Assembly: GCA_947631955.1 (NCBI GenBank)
Contig: CANRNJ010000018.1
Location: forward strand, 1-64,000
Origin: an uncultured Lachnospiraceae bacterium
Lineage (GTDB): Bacteria > Bacillota > Clostridia > Lachnospirales > Lachnospiraceae
Direction of reading: 5' to 3'
Length of the DNA: 64,000 nucleotides
Below, piece by piece: positions 33,166-40,914 of the stretch. Position numbers and translations under genes: made by a program. Every line of letters begins with the position of its first letter. Within the stretch, counting starts at the first letter, position 1. Below the pieces are notes generated by a model. The model ran no database searches and was not told where the DNA came from. It saw only the letters and a program-made list of their open reading frames with translations.

Positions 33166-33597
33166 CTACGCGCCGCAATGTCCGCAGCTCTCGCAGTCCG
33201 GAAACTGCGTGTGGTCATATGCAATGTTATTTTTGTCATAATAATCTTTTACCGCAGCCTTGATCGCCTCTTCCGCGAGCACGGAACAGTGCATCTTGTA
33301 TGCCGGCAGTCCGTCCAGTGCCTCCGCCACGGCCTTGTTGGAAAGTTCCAAAGCTTCGGAAACAGGTTTCCCCTTGATCAGTTCCGTAGCCATGGAACTG
33401 GACGCGATCGCGCTTCCGCAGCCAAACGTTTCAAACTTGACATCCGTGATCGTATCGTTGTCGATCTTTAAATAGATCTTCATGATATCGCCGCACTTGG
33501 CGTTTCCGACTTCTCCTACGCCGTCGGCGTCCTCGATCACTCCCACATTGCGCGGATTTCTGAAATGATCCATTACCTTTTCACTGTATAAAGCCAT
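33166..33597 (-). CDS. iscU: Iron-sulfur cluster scaffold protein (IscU/NifU-like)
   Basis: This 143-residue scaffold builds Fe-S clusters from sulfur delivered by the cysteine desulfurase encoded upstream. The three ligands are C35 (NAKCGD), C60 (ETFGCGSA) and C104 (KMHCSVL), with D37 near the first. The start MALYSEKVMDHFRNPRNVG is typical of the Clostridial NifU-like form. An extra C-terminal CESCGHCG motif adds cysteines. It lies between the cysteine desulfurase and the Rrf2 regulator with short gaps, in one operon. Confidence 0.93.
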   Translation of the reverse strand: MALYSEKVMDHFRNPRNVGVIEDADGVGEVGNAKCGDIMKIYLKIDNDTITDVKFETFGCGSAIASSSMATELIKGKPVSEALELSNKAVAEALDGLPAYKMHCSVLAEEAIKAAVKDYYDKNNIAYDHTQFPDCESCGHCGA

Positions 33598-33620
33598 ATT
33601 GACTACTCCTTTCCATACCG

Positions 33621-34811
33621 CTATGGTGTCACAAACTTATTTTTGCCGCTTACCAGATCGCGCCACACGGGCGACATGCCGCGGAGATACTCCACCACTT
33701 CGCTGACCGCCTGTATCATGTAGTCGATCTCTTCCTCCGTCGTTTCCTCCGAGATCGTCAGCCGCAGAGAACCGTGCGCGATCTCATGGGGTCTTCCGAT
33801 CGCCAGCAGCACATGGCTGGGATCGAGCGAACCGGATGTGCACGCCGACCCCGATGAAGCGCATATTCCTTTATCGTCGAGCAGAAGGAGGAGCGACTCT
33901 CCCTCGATCCCCTCAAAGCAGAAATTGACGTTGCCCGGCAGTCTGTGCTTTTCATCGCCGTTCAGCACTCCGTGCGGGATCTTTTTCAGACCCGCGATCA
34001 GTCTGTCCCTCAGCGCGCTGACTTTTTCCGTATTTCCGTCGATCCCTGCACATGCTTCCTCCAGTGCGGCTGCCATACCCATAATGGCGGGAATATTCTC
34101 CGTACCGGCCCTTCTGCCCTTCTCTTGGGCGCCGCCCTCGATCAGATTGGTCAGCCGGATCCCTCGTCTGGCATAAAGCGCCCCGATCCCCTTAGGCCCA
34201 TGGAATTTATGCGCCGAGAGGGACAGCATATCGATGTTCTGGCTGCGGACGTCTATGTGCAGATGTCCGGCCGCCTGCACGGCATCCGTGTGAAAAAGCA
34301 CCCCTTTTTCGCGGCAGACAGCGCCGATCTCCTCGATGGGCTGGATCGTTCCGATCTCATTATTCGCATACATGACCGTAACAAGGCAGGTATCCGGACG
34401 AATCGCCTCCCGTACCTGATCGGCCGAAACCATTCCGTTCTCGTGCACGTCAAGGAGCGTGATCTCAAATCCTTCTTCCTTAAGCCTGTTCAGCGTATGG
34501 AGCACGGCATGATGTTCAAACGCCGTGGACAGGATATGCTTCTTTCCCTGTTTTTCCCCGATGCGCGCCGCCGACCGGATGGCATGATTATCCGCCTCGC
34601 TGCCTCCGGACGTAAAGATGATCTCTCCTGCATCGCAGCCAAGGCAGGCCGCTATGCGCTCACGGGCCAAAGAAAGCGCTTCATTGGCCTGCTGCCCCGC
34701 AGAATGAAGGCTGGACGGATTGCCGTATATTCCATCCAGATACGGCAGCATCGCATCGATCGCCGTTTTGCTCATCTTAGTCGTAGCCGCATTGTCCGCA
34801 TATATTTTCAT
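33621..34811 (-). CDS. nifS: Cysteine desulfurase (NifS/IscS-like)
   Basis: This 396-residue PLP enzyme takes sulfur from cysteine for cluster assembly. The N-terminus is YADNAATTKMS, the PLP lysine is in LSLSAHKFHGPKGIGALY and the catalytic cysteine is in SSGSACTSGS. The start is ATG 34811 with GGAG upstream. The sequence just before it (GGCGCTTCGGAATGGAGAT) is the 3' end of a family B element. The downstream genes iscU and rrf2 complete the operon, which has an operator-bearing promoter. Confidence 0.95.
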   Translation of the reverse strand: MKIYADNAATTKMSKTAIDAMLPYLDGIYGNPSSLHSAGQQANEALSLARERIAACLGCDAGEIIFTSGGSEADNHAIRSAARIGEKQGKKHILSTAFEHHAVLHTLNRLKEEGFEITLLDVHENGMVSADQVREAIRPDTCLVTVMYANNEIGTIQPIEEIGAVCREKGVLFHTDAVQAAGHLHIDVRSQNIDMLSLSAHKFHGPKGIGALYARRGIRLTNLIEGGAQEKGRRAGTENIPAIMGMAAALEEACAGIDGNTEKVSALRDRLIAGLKKIPHGVLNGDEKHRLPGNVNFCFEGIEGESLLLLLDDKGICASSGSACTSGSLDPSHVLLAIGRPHEIAHGSLRLTISEETTEEEIDYMIQAVSEVVEYLRGMSPVWRDLVSGKNKFVTP

Positions 34812-34899
34812 GTTCATCTCCATTCCGAAGCGCCCGCGCAAACAGACCGCATATCTGTGTGATCTTTTCACGCTGCGCCTCCGCCGATATTTTTTATCT

Positions 34900-34956
34900 T
34901 TTACCTACCTACTTAGTCGGTGGGTAAATATTAGCATAAAAAAAATCTTTTGTCAA
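34900..34956 (-). promoter_or_regulatory. Promoter with palindromic operator for the nifS-iscU-rrf2 operon
   Basis: On the minus strand TTGACA (34956-34951), a 17-bp spacer and TAATAT (34933-34928) are followed at once by the 29-bp imperfect palindrome 34928-34900, with arms TTTACCCACC and GGTAGGTAAA around GACTAAGTA. This position and the ACTAAGT-type centre fit an Rrf2 operator, so autorepression is likely. Confidence 0.8.
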
Positions 34957-34984
34957 CACACTTCCGGAAAGACAAAAGATTTTT
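34941..34984 (-). terminator. Terminator overlapping the nifS promoter
   Basis: AAAAATCTTTTGTC and GACAAAAGATTTTT form a 14-bp stem. It contains the end of the upstream gene (stop 34983) and the -35 of the nifS promoter, so terminator and promoter share DNA. Confidence 0.8.
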
Positions 34985-35285
34985 ATCTGTCCGTCCACGG
35001 GCGGTTCCTGCAGTCTAGCCAATACTGCCTGCGCTCCTCGTACTGCCCGTTGATCCAGTCCGCCGCCTGATCGACGCCTTCCACGGTCAGAGGCACTTCA
35101 ACGGACGTCTTCTGCTCTTCCGGCGTGCGCAGCAGATTAAACGGTTCGGGCCATACCGTCACGCGGATAACGTCGTCCTCACCGCTTTTTACTCTTTTGA
35201 GCATATAGCGCATCCCGTCCATGCTGCCGGAATACTCTTCTTTCTTGATATAGTTGAGCGGATGAAAATTTTCTTTGTCAAGCAT
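34983..35285 (-). CDS. Small protein of unknown function after a MATE gene
   Basis: This 100-residue soluble protein begins MLDKENFHPLNYIKKEEYSG and ends with a tryptophan- and arginine-rich segment (QYWLDCRNRPWTD). I recognise no domain. Its start lies 1-2 nt from the MATE stop (TGATATG), so translation is probably coupled to the transporter gene. ATG 35285 has GGGGTG upstream. Confidence 0.65.
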   Translation of the reverse strand: MLDKENFHPLNYIKKEEYSGSMDGMRYMLKRVKSGEDDVIRVTVWPEPFNLLRTPEEQKTSVEVPLTVEGVDQAADWINGQYEERRQYWLDCRNRPWTDR

Positions 35286-35286
35286 A

Positions 35287-36657
35287 TCAGGCACCCCACT
35301 CTTTCCGCAGCCTGCGCCGCACGATCGTAAAGCAGACCACATGCGCCAAAAACGTAATGATCCAGCTCGCCGGATAAGTCAAGTACAACGATGTCCTTGT
35401 GTGGAACATCTCCATGCGGAAAAATGTGAAGATCCAGACCAGACGCAGACCGCAGGCCCCGATCAGGGAAACGATCATCGGCATAACGGCGTATCCCATG
35501 CCGCGCAGCGATCCCACGATCACGTCCATCATGCCGCACAACGCATAGACGGAACAGATGATGCGCAGACGGATCATACCCGCATCGATGACCTCCGCGC
35601 TGTTAGTATAAAGAGCCAGCAGGGAACGGCCGAACAGAACAGCCGTATTTCCTAAGACGAGGCCGACCACGATCACGCAGCCTTCCGCCACATAGAGGAT
35701 CCGGTTGACCCGCTCGTATTTTGCCGCGCCGATATTCTGTCCTGTAAAAGAGATGGCGGCCTGATGAAACGCGTTCATCGCCACATACACAAACCCCTCT
35801 ATATTGGCCGCCGCCGAGTTGCCCGCTACGGTGATTGCTCCGAACGAATTGACCGAAGACTGTATGATCACGTTGGAAAAGGAAAACACCATTCCCTGAA
35901 AACTGGCCGGCAGACCGATCTGAAGGATCCGTTTGAACTTGTCCGCATCGATGTGCAGCTTCGACAGTTCCAACCGTATGCTCCCCTCTGTTTTCATCAT
36001 GCATCTTACGATCAGCAGCGCCGAGATGCACTGTGAGATCACCGTCGCGATTGCAACGCCCGCCACGTCCAGTTTGCACTGAATGACAAAGAACAGGTTT
36101 AGGATCACGTTGACGATCCCCGCGATCGTAAGATAATAAAGCGGACGCTTTGTATCGCCCACCGCGCGCAGGATGGCGCTGCCAAAGTTGTACAGCATGG
36201 TCGCCGTCATGCCCACAAAATAGATCCGCAGATACAGCACCGCAAGAGGGAGCACGTCCTCCGGCGTCTGCATCCATATCAGGATCCGTCTGGCCCCGGC
36301 GCACCCGATAACCGTCAGCAGGATGCCGCTGTAAATGCTCAACAGCATCGCCGTATGTACCGTCTGCGACGCTTCGGCGTCCTTCTTCGCGCCGCGGTAT
36401 CTGGCAACCAGTACGTTAGCGCCGACGGACAGCCCTAAGAAAAAATTCGTCAGCAGATTGATGAGCGCCGAGTTTGATCCCACCGCCGCCAGTGAATTGT
36501 CGCCCGCATAATTTCCAACCACAATGATGTCCGCGGCGTTAAACAGCAGCTGCAGCACGCTGGAACACATAAGCGGTACGGCAAATAAGAGCAGCTTCCC
36601 CAAAAGCGGGCCGCTGCACATATCCATTTCATATTTCTGTTCTTTTGCTTTCTTCAT
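35287..36657 (-). CDS. MATE family efflux transporter
   Basis: This multidrug/metabolite exporter of about 456 residues has twelve helices. It begins EMDMCSGPLLGKLLLFAVPL and has LFNAADIIVVGNYAGDNSLA and a second half starting ILQIGLPASFQGMVFSFSN. The likely start is ATG 36657. It follows pncB by about 23 bp on the same strand, and the small gene at 34983 follows it. The NAD-salvage neighbours may point to a related substrate, but there is no direct sign of it. Confidence 0.91.
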   Translation of the reverse strand: MKKAKEQKYEMDMCSGPLLGKLLLFAVPLMCSSVLQLLFNAADIIVVGNYAGDNSLAAVGSNSALINLLTNFFLGLSVGANVLVARYRGAKKDAEASQTVHTAMLLSIYSGILLTVIGCAGARRILIWMQTPEDVLPLAVLYLRIYFVGMTATMLYNFGSAILRAVGDTKRPLYYLTIAGIVNVILNLFFVIQCKLDVAGVAIATVISQCISALLIVRCMMKTEGSIRLELSKLHIDADKFKRILQIGLPASFQGMVFSFSNVIIQSSVNSFGAITVAGNSAAANIEGFVYVAMNAFHQAAISFTGQNIGAAKYERVNRILYVAEGCVIVVGLVLGNTAVLFGRSLLALYTNSAEVIDAGMIRLRIICSVYALCGMMDVIVGSLRGMGYAVMPMIVSLIGACGLRLVWIFTFFRMEMFHTRTSLYLTYPASWIITFLAHVVCFTIVRRRLRKEWGA

Positions 36658-36680
36658 GGTCATCGCCTTTTTCTGTCTTC

Positions 36681-37886
36681 TCACTCATGCTGCATACGCC
36701 AGTCGATACAGCGTTTCAGATACTCGATATAGGCGGGATTCTTACACATCCCCTTGCCTTCCGTATCCGATATCTTGGCCACGTCCTGCCCGTTGCAGCG
36801 CGTTGTTTTCATAACGATATTAAGAGGGTCTGCACATGTGTCATTGGCGAGGTATGTACCGATACCGAACGCCACGTTGGCGCGGCTTTCAAAATGCCGG
36901 AATATCCTGTCGGCCTTTTCAAAATCAAGGCTGTCCGAAAAAAGCAGCGTTTTCTGCCGCGCGTCGATCCCCAGTTTTGCATAATGGCCGAGCATGGTTT
37001 CTCCCCACTCGATGGGATCGCCGGAATCATGCCGCACACCGCTGAACAGCGTCGCAAAAGTAAGCTGAAAATCTTTCAAGAAACACGCCGTAGTGATCGC
37101 ATCCGTCAGCGCCGTGCCGTTTAAGACGCCGTATTCCTTGACCCATGCATCCAACGCGAACCAGTTGGAGTAAGCGGGATTGTATTTGTGATTTCCCTGG
37201 CCGACGCACATGATCCACTCGTGCGCCATCGTGCCTACTGGTTTCACATGATATTTCTTTGCAAGGTATACGTTGGATGTGCCGATAAAAGTGCTTTCCC
37301 CAAGGTCCTTCTCCAACAATGTCCGGACCGCCCTCTCCTGCGCCTGCGCGGAAAGCCTGCGCCGCAGGCCGAACTCGCTGAAAGTGGATATCCGGTATCT
37401 GCCCTGTGCGAGCCAGTCCGTCTTTTTGTCCAGACGCTCCTGAAAACTCTCCATGAGCTCGTCATAATCATGATTCATCCGGAAATAGACTTCGTTCACA
37501 ATGGCGAGCGTAGGGATCTCGTACATCGACGTATTGAGCCATGTGCCTTTCGTATCTATGGACAGACCGCACTCTGCGTCGGTGCCGATCTCGAAATCCT
37601 GAAAACGGGCCTGCCATAATCTCAGGAAATCCACATAGGAGCCCTTGATCCACTGGATATCATCCAGATAGGCAAGTTCTTCTTCCGTAAACTTAAGTTC
37701 GCAGTACGCCCGGATCTGCTCCCGGATCTCTTCCACCATCTCCGGCGTGAACTTCACGTCCCGGTTGCGGCATTTAAAAGACCATGTCGTCTTATAATCG
37801 CTGAACTGATGATAAATGGCCTGCCCCATACTGAATTTGTACAGGTCGTTTTCCAACAGGCTTGTTATGATTCTCTGTAATCTCAT
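36681..37886 (-). CDS. pncB: Nicotinate phosphoribosyltransferase
   Basis: This 401-residue enzyme makes nicotinate mononucleotide from nicotinate and PRPP in NAD salvage. It starts ITSLLENDLYKFSMGQAIYH and contains STFSEFGLRRRLS, GTMAHEWIMC and the phosphate-binding region FSGVRHDSGDPIEWGE. It lies 45 bp downstream of an isochorismatase-family gene, a probable nicotinamidase, so the two give a nicotinamide to NaMN route. Confidence 0.95.
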   Translation of the reverse strand: MRLQRIITSLLENDLYKFSMGQAIYHQFSDYKTTWSFKCRNRDVKFTPEMVEEIREQIRAYCELKFTEEELAYLDDIQWIKGSYVDFLRLWQARFQDFEIGTDAECGLSIDTKGTWLNTSMYEIPTLAIVNEVYFRMNHDYDELMESFQERLDKKTDWLAQGRYRISTFSEFGLRRRLSAQAQERAVRTLLEKDLGESTFIGTSNVYLAKKYHVKPVGTMAHEWIMCVGQGNHKYNPAYSNWFALDAWVKEYGVLNGTALTDAITTACFLKDFQLTFATLFSGVRHDSGDPIEWGETMLGHYAKLGIDARQKTLLFSDSLDFEKADRIFRHFESRANVAFGIGTYLANDTCADPLNIVMKTTRCNGQDVAKISDTEGKGMCKNPAYIEYLKRCIDWRMQHE

Positions 37887-37931
37887 GTTTCTTCGCTCCT
37901 ATGCCCTGCGTACGGCGGCTCTGCTGTCCGG

Positions 37932-38501
37932 TCATTGATCCGCGCATTTCCACGGTTCGTTTCCTCTGTTCGTGACTTCTATCTGGCAGCCCTGAAGGGC
38001 GTCCAGCGCCGTTTCGTGGCTCTGCGGCGTCACGCCTGCACAGCACGCCGCGTCCACTTTGATGTGGGCGTTCGGCACAAATGCTTTTGCAAGGAGCGCG
38101 TTGCTGATAACGCATATGTCGGTGCACACGCCGACCAGCTCGATTTCGGTAACAGTCCCGCCGTGCGCCGCCAAACTGCACAGCTGCTCTCCCAGTTTGA
38201 CGGAGCCGAACGTTTCTTTGCAGCACACTTCCGAACAGGAAACAAAAGATTTCAGCTCGTCAATAATCTCATGTCCCCATGTGCCCGCGGCGCAATGCTT
38301 CACGGGAAGGTGGATCCCCTCTTCCGTAGACGGATAATCGTCGCCATGCGTATCCTCCGTAAAAATGACCGCACAGTCTTCGTCCTGCTCTGCCTCTTCG
38401 ATCTTTTTGACAACATTTGGCACGATACTCTGCGCCTGCTCGTTTTTGAGCGCGCCTGTGACAAAATCATTCTGCATATCCACTACGATCAGTGCTTTCA
38501 T
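37932..38501 (-). CDS. pncA: Isochorismatase-family cysteine hydrolase, probable nicotinamidase
   Basis: This 189-residue hydrolase has the catalytic triad D8 (LIVVDMQNDF), K95 (CCKETFGS) and C126 (VGVCTDICV), and a metal-site-like HLPVKHCAAGTWG. With pncB directly downstream, conversion of nicotinamide to nicotinate is the best guess; family members can also act on other amides. The Shine-Dalgarno AAGGAG is upstream of ATG 38501. Confidence 0.85.
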   Translation of the reverse strand: MKALIVVDMQNDFVTGALKNEQAQSIVPNVVKKIEEAEQDEDCAVIFTEDTHGDDYPSTEEGIHLPVKHCAAGTWGHEIIDELKSFVSCSEVCCKETFGSVKLGEQLCSLAAHGGTVTEIELVGVCTDICVISNALLAKAFVPNAHIKVDAACCAGVTPQSHETALDALQGCQIEVTNRGNEPWKCADQ

Positions 38502-38518
38502 GCCGTTTTACTCCTTTT

Positions 38519-38722
38519 CCGATCTTTCAAATGTTTATAAGGAACCGGCAGAGCCGTTCCTGCCGATGCGCCTTTCCGATTCTCCAAAATGCTTATAAGA
38601 AACGGGCAGGGTCGTTCCTGCCGATGCGCCTTTCCGATTCTCCAAAATGCTTATAAGAAACGGGCAGAGCCGTTCCTGCCGATGCGCTTTTCCGATCTCC
38701 CAAAATGTTTATAAAAAACGGG
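38519..38722. repeat. Tandem 59-bp repeat, 3.5 copies, upstream of pncA
   Basis: Unit: CCGATTCTCCAAAATG, CTTATAAGAAACGGGCAG, AGCCGTTCCTGCCGATGC, GCCTTT. Each carries a GGCAG/CTGCC hairpin. Copies begin near 38519, 38576, 38635 and 38694 (partial). There are no unique spacers, so it is not CRISPR. It lies between tRNA-Pro and pncA and would be in the pncA leader. Confidence 0.85.
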
Positions 38723-38759
38723 AACACCGTATATACGATATTCCCACTCTGCCTTGCAG

Positions 38760-38832
38760 TCGGAGTGACAAGACTTGAACTTGCGGCCTCTTCGTCCCTA
38801 ACGAAGCGCTCTACCACCTGAGCCACACCCCG
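38760..38832 (-). tRNA. tRNA-Pro with AGG anticodon
   Basis: The cloverleaf is complete: acceptor CGGGGTG/CACTCCG with discriminator A, D-arm GCTC/GAGC, anticodon arm CTTCG-TTAGGGA-CGAAG, T-arm GCAAG-TTCAAGT-CTTGT. Loop positions 34-36 read AGG, which decodes proline CCU. CCA is not encoded. An A34 proline tRNA is uncommon in bacteria, where GGG, TGG or CGG are usual. Confidence 0.92.
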
Positions 38833-38876
38833 AAAACAGTATTCATTATACTCAATAATGAATCAAATTGCAAGCC

Positions 38877-40226
38877 CTAATTCTTCTCCTCGTCCAGTAA
38901 CCGCTCAAACTGCTCCTGAGGGATCGGTCTGGAGAAATAATAACCCTGCTGGATCTGGCATCCGATCTCTTTGAGATAATCGCTCTGCTCCAGAGTTTCC
39001 ACGCCTTCGCAGAGAGAAGTGATCTTGAGCTTTCTGGCCATATCGACCATGCAGGAGATCACGATCTTATCGCTTTCCTGCAGAGTATCGTCCTTGAAGA
39101 ATACCTTGTCCAGTTTGATGATATCGATCGGCAGCCTGCTCAAAAGATTTAAGGACGAATAACCGGATCCGAAATCATCCATCGAAACTTTTGTTCCGAT
39201 ATCATGCAGGCCCTCCACCAGTTTAAGCGCCTGCGCGGTATTATCCAGATAAATGCTTTCCGTCAGTTCAAATTCGATGAGTTCCGGAGAAATCTTATAT
39301 TCCTTGAACAACCCTTTTACATAGTCCAAAATGCTCATTTTCATGAGATGTACGCGCGATACGTTCAGGGAGACCGGCACGACCTTTTGGCCCGCGGCTA
39401 TCCTTCCGGCAAGAAATTCAAACACTTCCCGGTACACATAATAATCCACGTCCACGACCTGCCCGCTCCGCTCGATAAACGGAATGAACTGATCCGGATA
39501 GATAAAAGACCCGTCCGGTTTCTGCCAACGCACAAGAGCCTCCGCGCCGGTCAGTTTCAGCGTGGACGTTTCGATCTTGGGCTGATAATACACTTTAAAT
39601 TCATGGTTTGCAATGGCTTTCGGAACCTGCGAGGTGATCTCGATCTCCCGCTTGATCCCTTCCATCATACCGGCATCGAACAAAACGCAGCAGTCGTTTT
39701 CCAGTTCCTTGGCCACTTTTCTGGCCAGATTGGCATTGGAAACGGCCGTTTCCGCATCCGTGCTCCGGCTGTTCTTATCGACGACACTGATACCGGTGCA
39801 GAACTGAAGACGGCTGTTTAAATATTTCTCCCGGAATTTGACTTCCCGTTCCTGATTGAGATACTGTATGTAATCCTTGAACTGCTCGTTGGTCACTTCG
39901 TCCATCAGATAACCGGCGGCGACAAAATTATCGGAATAAACTCTGGAGCAGCAGATCATATACCCGTTGCCCTCCGTCATTTCTTTTACGAAATCCCGCA
40001 GCAGCGCATCGCCGACCTGATATCCGTAAGTGTCGTTGATATATTTAAAATGTTTGATATCCGTGTAAATAATGGCAATACGCCTATCGCCCATACTGTC
40101 GATGGCTTTCTGAAGTTTTTTCAGGAATATCTCATAGCGGTCCAATCCGGTAAGCGAATCCTGCATCGGGGATGCCTTTGTAAAAGGCTCTTCAATTGAA
40201 ATATTGCTTAATATTGAATCACTCAT
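38877..40226 (-). CDS. c-di-GMP phosphodiesterase: degenerate GGDEF plus EAL
   Basis: This soluble protein of about 449 residues has a GGDEF fold in which the signature is replaced by SRVYSDNFVA, so cyclase activity is not expected. The C-terminal EAL domain keeps GAEALVRW, ELTES, MDDFGSGYSS, KLDKVF and EGVET, consistent with hydrolysis of cyclic di-GMP. There is no membrane segment or PAS domain. The start ATG 40226 has AGAGG 7 nt upstream. The thioesterase gene ends 29 bp upstream on the same strand. Confidence 0.92.
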   Translation of the reverse strand: MSDSILSNISIEEPFTKASPMQDSLTGLDRYEIFLKKLQKAIDSMGDRRIAIIYTDIKHFKYINDTYGYQVGDALLRDFVKEMTEGNGYMICCSRVYSDNFVAAGYLMDEVTNEQFKDYIQYLNQEREVKFREKYLNSRLQFCTGISVVDKNSRSTDAETAVSNANLARKVAKELENDCCVLFDAGMMEGIKREIEITSQVPKAIANHEFKVYYQPKIETSTLKLTGAEALVRWQKPDGSFIYPDQFIPFIERSGQVVDVDYYVYREVFEFLAGRIAAGQKVVPVSLNVSRVHLMKMSILDYVKGLFKEYKISPELIEFELTESIYLDNTAQALKLVEGLHDIGTKVSMDDFGSGYSSLNLLSRLPIDIIKLDKVFFKDDTLQESDKIVISCMVDMARKLKITSLCEGVETLEQSDYLKEIGCQIQQGYYFSRPIPQEQFERLLDEEKN

Positions 40227-40255
40227 AGCCAAACCTCTGTAACCTTATGCGTCTT

Positions 40256-40672
40256 TCATTCCTGCTCTGCCGCAGCCCGAAACGCGGCATCATACGCCGG
40301 GTATGCTTTCTGAAGAGCGAGCGGTCTGCCCGCGCGGTCCAAGAAACAATGACTGCTGCTCCCGACGGTCCTTACTTCCTGCGTCGATCTATCGCGGATC
40401 TCGTAAGACAGCTCCAGCCTGATGCCGTTATACTTTTCTATCTTGACCCGGATCTCCACCCGGTCCCCGAAATGCACCATCGAACGGTAAACGCAATTCA
40501 CTTCCAGAACGGGGCTGATGATCCCTTCCTTTTCCATATCGCGATAATCTACGCCGATTTCCTGCATGTACTGAATCCGGGCAGATTCAAACCACCTGAT
40601 ATAATTGGAGTGATGTATGATGCCCATCTGGTCCGTTTCATAATACTGAGCCTGATGTTCGTATTTATACAT
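40256..40672 (-). CDS. Acyl-CoA thioesterase, YbgC/FadM-like hot-dog protein
   Basis: This single hot-dog domain protein of about 138 residues carries the active-site region YYETDQMGIIHHSNYIRWFE, in which Asp is the usual catalytic residue. It should cleave acyl-CoA or 4-hydroxybenzoyl-CoA-like thioesters. I start it at ATG 40672, after which the family sequence begins. It probably shares a transcript with the EAL gene. Confidence 0.88.
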   Translation of the reverse strand: MYKYEHQAQYYETDQMGIIHHSNYIRWFESARIQYMQEIGVDYRDMEKEGIISPVLEVNCVYRSMVHFGDRVEIRVKIEKYNGIRLELSYEIRDRSTQEVRTVGSSSHCFLDRAGRPLALQKAYPAYDAAFRAAAEQE

Positions 40673-40824
40673 TGGAAAGCCCTTCTTCGGATCGCACAAT
40701 GTGCAGAAATGTTTTTTACTTTTATCATTCTACGATGTTGCGGCCTTCCTGTCAACCGACATTTAACCGTATACCGCTATGTATTTATCCGTATACTCCG
40801 GCTTGCGGCGGCGCATATCCTGAC

Positions 40825-40914
40825 ATGCACGACGCCGCATCAGCTATATGACGCGGCGCACGTTTTCTGATATGCCATGATGCCGCATCAGCTTATGACG
40901 CGGCGCACGTTTAT
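40825..40914 (-). terminator. Two hairpin repeats after the dipeptidase gene
   Basis: The unit GCCGCATCAGCT...TGACGCGGC followed by GCACGTTT occurs twice (about 40832-40867 and 40882-40911). Each folds as GCCGC/GCGGC. The one nearest 40911 is the likely terminator of the dipeptidase gene. From 40673 to 40824 I see no gene. Confidence 0.55.

Noticed and set aside
38519-38722. Second CRISPR-like array
   Set aside because: The 59-bp units follow each other directly with no spacers between them.
38593-38826. Open frame across the tRNA
   Set aside because: It runs through the tRNA-Pro and the 59-bp repeat, so it is accidental.
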